Source: Thermomicrobiales bacterium
GTDB taxonomy: Bacteria > Chloroflexota > Chloroflexia > Thermomicrobiales > CFX8
DNA length: 64,000 nucleotides
Direction of reading: 5' to 3'
Assembly: GCA_037045155.1 (NCBI GenBank)
Contig: JBAOIG010000003.1
Location: 930,001-994,000, forward strand
The notes under the pieces were generated by a model. The model did not search any database, was not told where the DNA came from, and saw nothing but the letters and a program-made list of their open reading frames with translations. The position numbers were made by a program, and so were the translations under genes. Positions 58,467 to 64,000 of this stretch are shown here, piece after piece; the first letter of the stretch is position 1; each line of letters opens with the position of its first letter.

Positions 58467-59831
58467 TCATTCGTCAGACCGAGCCGGGGTTTCGCCTGGA
58501 CTCTCCGGCAACGCGTTACGTCGAGCGTCCTGGCTGTTCCCGTCTCCACACACAACGTCGATCTGATCCATGAACAGCCCCAGGAAGCTTCTGGCAGCAT
58601 CGTCGTCGAACAGCACGTGTCGATATCTGAGTGACAGGCACATGCGGTTGCGGAACCGAACGACACCGATCCCAAGTCCCGGCGGCATCGACGCAGGTGT
58701 CGATCCCCACAGCTCGACGATCGAGCCGGCGGTTCCAAGGCTATCGAAACCACGTAGCCGGCCAACGTTCGACATCAACGCGGCCACCTGTCTCCGACGT
58801 CGGATGCGGGGCTGGCTGAGCAACAGGATGAAGAATGGGTCCAGGCGTCGCAGCCACGACGGACGGCCACGAAACGCCGCTGCGCTGTACTTTCGCAGGA
58901 GCTGGGTCTGGTCACAGACAACGTCCATCAGCACGGTGGGATTCACTCGTTGCTCGGCCGTCGTTTGCACGACGCCATGGCCGACGACGTTGGCAACGAC
59001 CTCGTGCAGCCACGCCGCAGGACGCAGATTGACCGGCATCAGCACCATCACCCGCTCGGCGGATTCGTGCTGGCGTTGGTTCCACTCGGCGATCGCGAGG
59101 TGCAACGCAGCAACGAGGACATCGTTCACCGTGATCGTCGAGCGATGCTCGTGGAGCAACCGCAGGTCGAACGCATCGACGTCACGCGAGGCGTAGCACA
59201 TCCCGTAGCCGGGCTCGACCGTCGGGCGTAACGGACAAACCAATGTCGGAAGGTCATTCCAGCGGGTCACCGGAGCCGACGGGTCAGCGTTCGCCGCCTG
59301 ATCTTCCTCCGGATCAAACCTCAGCTCGCGAGCCGCGAGCGGGTCAACGTCCGGGACCGGATCTGCTGCCCCCTCGTAGTGACGCACCACCGACCGGAAG
59401 AATCGGATTCCACCCATGCCATCGGCCATCGCGTGGTTCCAGGCGTAGAGCAGCGAATCACCGCCCGGCCGCCGGACGAGTAGCAACCGGATCGCGGGTG
59501 GTTCACAGAGATCAATGAGCTGGCTGGTGAACGCGGCTCGAAGCGCGGAAAGATGCTCGTCATTGTCAGCGTCGGTTACCTGGATGACCTTGCCTGGATC
59601 GATCTGGCCGGGTGCGCGAAGCTCCCACATCGGTGGGCGCAATACCCGACGGCCCGCTGCTCGTCGAGCGCGTGCCATCGGGTGCGTCGCCACCGCTGCC
59701 GCAACTGCGTTCGTGAGCTTCGACACGTCGATCGAGCCCGACACACGAATCTCGATGCAGGCGTTCTGCGGCTGATCCAGCCGATTTCCGAAAGCGAGGA
59801 TTTCCTCAGTGACGGTGAATGGGAAACGCAC
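58467..59831 (-). CDS. Condensation/WES-DGAT-like acyltransferase
   Basis: This 454-residue protein shows the two-lobed acyltransferase fold shared by NRPS condensation domains, PapA-type and WES/DGAT enzymes. The active-site motif HHxxxDG reads NHAMADGMG, so the catalytic second His and the Asp are kept while the first His is Asn. The N-terminus MRFPFTVTEEILAF is typical. The second lobe has VNDVLVAALHLAIAEW and VLMPVNLRPA. It would transfer an acyl group to a hydroxyl on a lipid or sugar. The gene lies between two secreted-protein genes and near two glycosyltransferases. Confidence 0.8.
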   Translation of the reverse strand: MRFPFTVTEEILAFGNRLDQPQNACIEIRVSGSIDVSKLTNAVAAAVATHPMARARRAAGRRVLRPPMWELRAPGQIDPGKVIQVTDADNDEHLSALRAAFTSQLIDLCEPPAIRLLLVRRPGGDSLLYAWNHAMADGMGGIRFFRSVVRHYEGAADPVPDVDPLAARELRFDPEEDQAANADPSAPVTRWNDLPTLVCPLRPTVEPGYGMCYASRDVDAFDLRLLHEHRSTITVNDVLVAALHLAIAEWNQRQHESAERVMVLMPVNLRPAAWLHEVVANVVGHGVVQTTAEQRVNPTVLMDVVCDQTQLLRKYSAAAFRGRPSWLRRLDPFFILLLSQPRIRRRRQVAALMSNVGRLRGFDSLGTAGSIVELWGSTPASMPPGLGIGVVRFRNRMCLSLRYRHVLFDDDAARSFLGLFMDQIDVVCGDGNSQDARRNALPESPGETPARSDE

Positions 59832-59969
59832 GTCGTATGCTCTCGTACTGTTCCGAACCTGTTCCGTCGATCATCCGGCGGATGCGCGGATCAGCCGGAT
59901 GTGTCGGAGGGGCGTGGGAACATAGTGCCGTCCCCACGCCTCGCCAGTTGATTGACGCCTCAGGTCAAC

Positions 59970-62150
59970 TCAGTGACAGGTGCTCGCTCCGTAGCTCACC
60001 TGCCGGCCCAGGCGCATGATAATATCCCCAAGGTCCTCTCGCGTCGTCTCACTCGTGATATTGACTCCCGAACCCGACGTTGCGTACACCTGCTGCTGCA
60101 GGTCGTCGAGGGACTTGGCAGCCACGTTGCAAAAATTCTTCGAGGCGGCCCACTCGGCGCGCTTCAGCGTCGCGAGCAGCGTCTGACTTCCGTCAGGCGC
60201 CACATCGCCCCGCGCGGCCGCGTCGGAGATGCTGGACCGAACCATCGCGAACGTCACCGCCTGGCTGGCAGTCTGGGACGATGTCGTGTTCGATGGATCC
60301 GACGCTGTGCCGGACGCCGACTCAGCGACGATCTGATACGCATACTGATTGCCGGCCGCCGCTGTTGTATCCGTGAAATGCGTGTCCGAGGTTGTCCCGA
60401 TTTCGGTGAATTGACCCGGGACAAGCACCGCGTTCGTGCTATCGCCGGTCGCGACCGCCGGCGGCGGGAAGTCAGGAACGAATCCCCGGTTGCGCGTCAC
60501 CGTGCGATCGAAGGCGAAGCCCGGGGTCGACGTATACCCGGCTCGCAAGACCCGATAGTTGGCGGCGCCATCGACCGCGTCCCATGACACGACATTCTTG
60601 CCATCGACGACCTCGGTCAGCACCCGGCTCGGAGACTGCAATGTGCCGTCTGTCGTCGTCGCCTGGTCGTTGGCTCTCCCGCCTCGCGTCTGCCGCCACG
60701 GGAACGGTGTCCGGCAGAAGCCGAACGAACTCCCCTGCCAGATCGCGGTGCCCTGGCCGTGGTTCGCGCTTCCGACAAACCCGCCGGCCGGTGTGTTCTG
60801 CATCGTGCGCGCGCCGAAGTTGTAGGTTCCATCGCCGAACGCATTCATCGTCACCAGGTTCCAGTACTGACCATCGCAGCTACTGTAAATGTCGAACCCG
60901 AACTGCCAGGACAACAGCGTATTGAAGATCGGCACATCGCGGAACGACCAGCTCCAGTCGTTCGTCCCGACATAGAGCGCCCCGCCCATGTCTTCCATAC
61001 GCCAGAAGTGCGCGTTGAACACATTCCCGTAGCCATCGGGAAGGCCGCTGATCGGGTAGACCGTCTTTCCGCTCGAAAGCGTCCGGCTATTGCCGACCAC
61101 GAGCTGCCACGAGTCATCGGAGGCAATTCGGATCAGCTCCGACCCGGGGAAGACGGTCGAGTACCAACCGCTCGCGCCGACATACAGACGATCACGGAAC
61201 ACGTGCATCGACACCACCGACGTGATTGCCTGCCCCCGTCCGGCGCCGTTGGTCACGATCGGCGTGAAGCTGAAGGCCGAGCCCGGCGTCGAAAGGCTCG
61301 CTTTCCAGACTCCGTACCCGGACGTGGCCGACCCGGTGCCGATATACAGCGCGTTATTGAACGTCTCGAGCTCGAAGACGCTGAGGTCCGACGGGCTGAC
61401 CTGCGTATAGGTCGGACTGCTCCCCAACGGGTCCTGTATCTCGAGGACCGCGCCATCACCGGTGTAGCTCTGGCTCGCTGTCGCGAACAATCGTCCTTGC
61501 ATGACGATTATGCCGCGATATCCGATGACATCGTATGCGCCATATGACGTGTGAATCTGTCCCGGCGCTCCAGGGACTGCGGTGAACGTTTCACCATCCG
61601 TCGACTTGAGGAATCGTGGCGGCGCGGTGGTCAGAAGCTCGGGGATGTATTCCCCGGCAGTCACATCGCCGACAACCAGGGTGTCGTTAATAACCGCCAT
61701 TCCCCGGTAGCCGATATCGCGAGCAATCTGCTTTCCGGGCGCACGCGGGTTGTCAACTGTTTCCGACTTGTAGACCAGCTTCCATGCGTGTGTTCCTGGC
61801 GTGAACTGCCAGATCTCCGCTCGGAGGTCGAGATCGTACTTGTCGGCCGCGCAAGTCAGGTCCGGCGCGGGGTGCTCCGGATACAGCCCATACCCGGGAT
61901 AGTAGTAGTCGAGCAGCGCGTTTTCGACGCATAGTGGGTTGGCGGCTGTGCCAACGTACAGCTTGCCCTTGAACCATGTCATGGACCAGGAGTAAGCGTT
62001 CTCCTTGTTTCCGAAACCTCCGGTAGAGACTTCGGAGACGCCCGGGCGGGCGGCCAGACTCGTGAAAACCTGGACCAAGGACAGCAGCGCAAGCACCAAT
62101 AATGTGCCGACAATCCTGCGCCGGGACGTCTTAGAACTACGTAGCTTCAT
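59970..62150 (-). CDS. Large secreted protein with propeller-like repeats, Fn3-like and FIMAH-like C-terminus
   Basis: This 726-residue exported protein has a signal peptide (IVGTLLVLALLSLVQVFTSLA). Residues ~45-500 contain repeated short strands of the kind KLYVGTAA, ALYIGTGSATSGYGVW, RLYVGASGWYST and ALYVGTNDWSW, spaced about 50-110 residues, which fits a beta-propeller. Residues ~535-630 look like a fibronectin-III-type domain (NVVSWDAVDGAANYRVLRAG). The C-terminal ~80 residues (LLATLKRAEWAASKNFCNVA... then SGVNITSE) resemble FIMAH-type helical tails. There is no enzyme motif. A surface-bound or released protein of unknown role is likely. Confidence 0.75.
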   Translation of the reverse strand: MKLRSSKTSRRRIVGTLLVLALLSLVQVFTSLAARPGVSEVSTGGFGNKENAYSWSMTWFKGKLYVGTAANPLCVENALLDYYYPGYGLYPEHPAPDLTCAADKYDLDLRAEIWQFTPGTHAWKLVYKSETVDNPRAPGKQIARDIGYRGMAVINDTLVVGDVTAGEYIPELLTTAPPRFLKSTDGETFTAVPGAPGQIHTSYGAYDVIGYRGIIVMQGRLFATASQSYTGDGAVLEIQDPLGSSPTYTQVSPSDLSVFELETFNNALYIGTGSATSGYGVWKASLSTPGSAFSFTPIVTNGAGRGQAITSVVSMHVFRDRLYVGASGWYSTVFPGSELIRIASDDSWQLVVGNSRTLSSGKTVYPISGLPDGYGNVFNAHFWRMEDMGGALYVGTNDWSWSFRDVPIFNTLLSWQFGFDIYSSCDGQYWNLVTMNAFGDGTYNFGARTMQNTPAGGFVGSANHGQGTAIWQGSSFGFCRTPFPWRQTRGGRANDQATTTDGTLQSPSRVLTEVVDGKNVVSWDAVDGAANYRVLRAGYTSTPGFAFDRTVTRNRGFVPDFPPPAVATGDSTNAVLVPGQFTEIGTTSDTHFTDTTAAAGNQYAYQIVAESASGTASDPSNTTSSQTASQAVTFAMVRSSISDAAARGDVAPDGSQTLLATLKRAEWAASKNFCNVAAKSLDDLQQQVYATSGSGVNITSETTREDLGDIIMRLGRQVSYGASTCH

Positions 62151-62201
62151 GTGTCCCCCACGATCTCTCGATCCACAACCCGATCGACGCTACCTTCTCG
62201 C

Positions 62202-63485
62202 TCACGCTTGAGCCACCATACGCTCGATAAGCTGTGCAGCGCCGGGCGGGCCCGGAGCCGCGTTCAATTCCCTCGCAATTCTTCTGGCATTTTCTCGATA
62301 GCCCGAGTCAGATAACACTTGTTCCACTGCTTCGCGTAATCCTTCGGGTGTGCATTTGCGCGGCAATAACCGCACTCCCGCGCCGGCCTCGATCACCCGA
62401 CGGGCATTATCGGGCTTGTCCCAGGTAGTCGGAACGATGACCAGCGGCACTCCGGCCCGCATGGCGCTCATGACAGTCCCATTGCCCCCCGTCGTTACGA
62501 GGGCTGAACAGCGTGGAAGGAGAGTATCATGATTTGCCCACTCCGCGACATGGAGATTCGGCGCCAGATTGTCCCCGCCAGGGACCGCCCGCTCGCGTCC
62601 GGCCGTCACGATCACCTGCATCGGCCGGCCAGCGAGGCCCTCGATCGCTGCCCGCAAGACGAACGGGTCTTGATAGTGGGACGTGCCCTCGGTGACATGA
62701 ACCCATGGCTCATCGGTCGGCACCGTATCGAGCCAGGCTTCGCCATCGACCCTTGCAGGCGGGTGCCACATGAATGGCCCAAGGTAATGGACGGTCGCCG
62801 GCAGGTCGTGCCGGTCGTAGTCGAACTCTGGCACGTTCCCGACGAGATACAGCGGCAAACGACCGCCGAATTCGTTGACCGAACATCCGAGTGGCGAAAG
62901 CCCATGCTGGGCTCGAAACAAGTCAATGCGTCGTCGGAGGCCGGTCGCCACGAAATCTGTCGAGTGATTCATGACACTCGCAAGCAGACGTGACGCGGAC
63001 GATCGAGGCGGCGCCATCCCGAACCCCCAGACAGGGGCGTCGGGGCCAGGAATCATCGATCCCATCGACGACACTAACGCAACCGGAATCGGCGTAGCCT
63101 CCCACAGGACGACCACCGGACCCCACATCGAAAGGTCGGTGACAATCGCGTCCGCCGGCCACACGTCCAGGATCGCCTGTAAGTCTGCGACCTGCTCCGG
63201 GATCGACTCTACAATCCAGTTGCGGAACGCCTGATGGCCGACCCGCAGCGACTGGCGCCGACCTCCGGCGCGCTCCTCCAACTCGTGAATCCGCTCCCAG
63301 CGTTCAGAGCGCACAGCCTTGAATGGGAAGAAACGGATTCCCGCCGCTTCCACCACGTCACGAGATTCCTCTGCGGTGTAGAGCGCCACCTCACAACCAC
63401 GCTCTCGCAACGCCAGCGCGATGCTCATGTGGGGAAAGACATGACCAGGAAATGGCCAGCAGGTGAGGAGAATCCTGGCGCTCAT
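62202..63485 (-). CDS. MGT/UGT-family glycosyltransferase (GT1-like)
   Basis: This 427-residue GT-B fold glycosyltransferase has the acceptor lobe starting ILLTCWPFPGHVFPHMSIAL. The donor lobe has HVAEWANHDTLLPRCSALVT, TGGNGTVMSAMRAGVPLV and PTTWDKPDNARRV, the nucleotide-sugar binding signature of the MGT/UDP-glycosyltransferase family. It transfers a sugar to a small or lipid acceptor. The ATG at 63485 is chosen because GGAG lies just upstream and homology begins there. It is preceded on the same strand by a second, very similar glycosyltransferase (86-base gap), so they may act in sequence. Confidence 0.9.
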   Translation of the reverse strand: MSARILLTCWPFPGHVFPHMSIALALRERGCEVALYTAEESRDVVEAAGIRFFPFKAVRSERWERIHELEERAGGRRQSLRVGHQAFRNWIVESIPEQVADLQAILDVWPADAIVTDLSMWGPVVVLWEATPIPVALVSSMGSMIPGPDAPVWGFGMAPPRSSASRLLASVMNHSTDFVATGLRRRIDLFRAQHGLSPLGCSVNEFGGRLPLYLVGNVPEFDYDRHDLPATVHYLGPFMWHPPARVDGEAWLDTVPTDEPWVHVTEGTSHYQDPFVLRAAIEGLAGRPMQVIVTAGRERAVPGGDNLAPNLHVAEWANHDTLLPRCSALVTTGGNGTVMSAMRAGVPLVIVPTTWDKPDNARRVIEAGAGVRLLPRKCTPEGLREAVEQVLSDSGYRENARRIARELNAAPGPPGAAQLIERMVAQA

Positions 63486-63571
63486 TCCGACTCCAATCGC
63501 AGACGCAGTGTGTGCAGTCTTGCCCGAATCATCGCTGACGAAATCCACTTCTACCGATCACGTTACGAGAT

Positions 63572-64000
63572 TCAATTGGCCATTGTTACCGCGGCAGGCG
63601 CAAGCTCCTCGAGCAGCTCTGCGGCATGCGCCGGCCCGGGGGCAGCGGCCAGTCGTTGAGCCAGGCTCAGCGCGTTGGCCCGATACCGAGGCTTGCTGAT
63701 CACCTCTCCCACTGCCGCTCTGAGGCCTGCTGGAGTGCAGCGCTTTGCCGGGAGACGGATACCGACACCCGCGTCGACAATTCGCCGGGCGTTATCGGGC
63801 TTATCCCATGTTGTCGGGACAACCACGAGCGGGACACCGGCTCGCAGCGCACTCATCAACGTGCCCGCCCCCCCGGTCGTCACCATTGCGGCACAACGCG
63901 GGAGCAACGTATCGTGGTTGATCCAGTCCGCGGTGTGAATGTTCTGGGCGAGGTCGCCGAGGTTGAGGTCGGCGATCGACCGTTGCCGACCACTCGTCAG
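63572..64000 (-). CDS. MGT/UGT-family glycosyltransferase, C-terminal part (runs off window)
   Basis: The last ~143 residues of a second GT1-like enzyme are visible. They carry TADWINHDTLLPRCAAMVT, TGGAGTLMSALRAGVPLV and PTTWDKPDNARRI, which align closely with the same region of the neighbouring gene. It ends TMAN with a stop at 63572. The N-terminal acceptor lobe is beyond the right edge. It is probably a duplicate of the 62202 gene with a different acceptor. Confidence 0.88.
   Translation of the reverse strand: MTSGRQRSIADLNLGDLAQNIHTADWINHDTLLPRCAAMVTTGGAGTLMSALRAGVPLVVVPTTWDKPDNARRIVDAGVGIRLPAKRCTPAGLRAAVGEVISKPRYRANALSLAQRLAAAPGPAHAAELLEELAPAAVTMAN

Noticed and set aside
1..64000. CRISPR arrays, transposases, phage genes, rRNA
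   Set aside because: No regularly spaced repeats, no transposase or integrase motifs and no rRNA segments were found on either strand.

Overview
The window is a 64 kb piece of a bacterial chromosome of roughly 60% GC. It is densely packed with protein genes that often start with GTG or TTG. The gene content fits Chloroflexota, most likely a Thermomicrobia/Sphaerobacter-like actinomycete-mimicking lineage. The reasons are a fused CtaA-CtaB heme A module, Tat-type lipoprotein peptide-binding proteins, cyanophycin genes outside cyanobacteria, an LLM-type flavin oxidoreductase, a fused LutB-LutA protein, MGT glycosyltransferases and a K+-independent H+-pyrophosphatase. No rRNA, phage genes, transposase or CRISPR array was seen. 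The assignment to a class is inference from gene families, not from a marker gene.

Layout. 1-8.9 kb: a truncated GAF histidine kinase, a divergent LutB-LutA fusion, an amidase, a Fur regulator, an MFS exporter, and an unknown protein coupled to a divergent uracil phosphoribosyltransferase. 9-23.5 kb: two PLP aminotransferases, a 2-hydroxyacid dehydrogenase, a frameshifted YumC-type ferredoxin-NADP reductase, a zincin-like secreted peptidase, Fpg, an AI-2E exporter, the CtaA-CtaB fusion, an alkaline-phosphatase-superfamily hydrolase and a second MFS protein. 23.5-28.4 kb: two closely related oligopeptide-binding lipoproteins in tandem, each behind a long, mutually similar leader, with no permease or ATPase genes. 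28.4-35.8 kb: a minus-strand run with pyruvate kinase, a CphA-like Mur ligase without ATP-grasp, a hotdog thioesterase, cyanophycinase and full-length cyanophycin synthetase.

35.9-49.6 kb: a sugar-acid pair (DapA-like aldolase plus enolase-superfamily dehydratase), a tiny DHp-only protein, a YtxJ-type bacilliredoxin, tRNA-Lys, hemE-hemH, an F420/FMN LLM oxidoreductase, a possibly leaderless small gene, a CocE/NonD hydrolase followed by an amidohydrolase and a fumarylacetoacetase-family protein, then moeA and mdh. 49.7-53.4 kb: tRNA genes for Leu, Val and Phe, hppA, a membrane protein, and tRNAs for Gly and Leu. 53.5-64 kb: an M24 peptidase, small unknowns, a five-repeat CARDB secreted protein, a condensation/WES-like acyltransferase, a large secreted propeller/Fn3/FIMAH-like protein, and two tandem MGT glycosyltransferases, the last cut by the window edge.

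The genes that work together most clearly are the cyanophycin block (polymer synthesis and depolymerisation in one strand run), the heme genes (hemE-hemH, ctaA-ctaB), the sugar-acid pair, and the right-hand acyltransferase/glycosyltransferase group, which may build and decorate an unknown surface glycolipid. The points most worth a second look are the CphA-like protein without ATP-grasp, the conserved leaders of the two binding proteins, and the single-base frameshift in the ferredoxin-NADP reductase gene.
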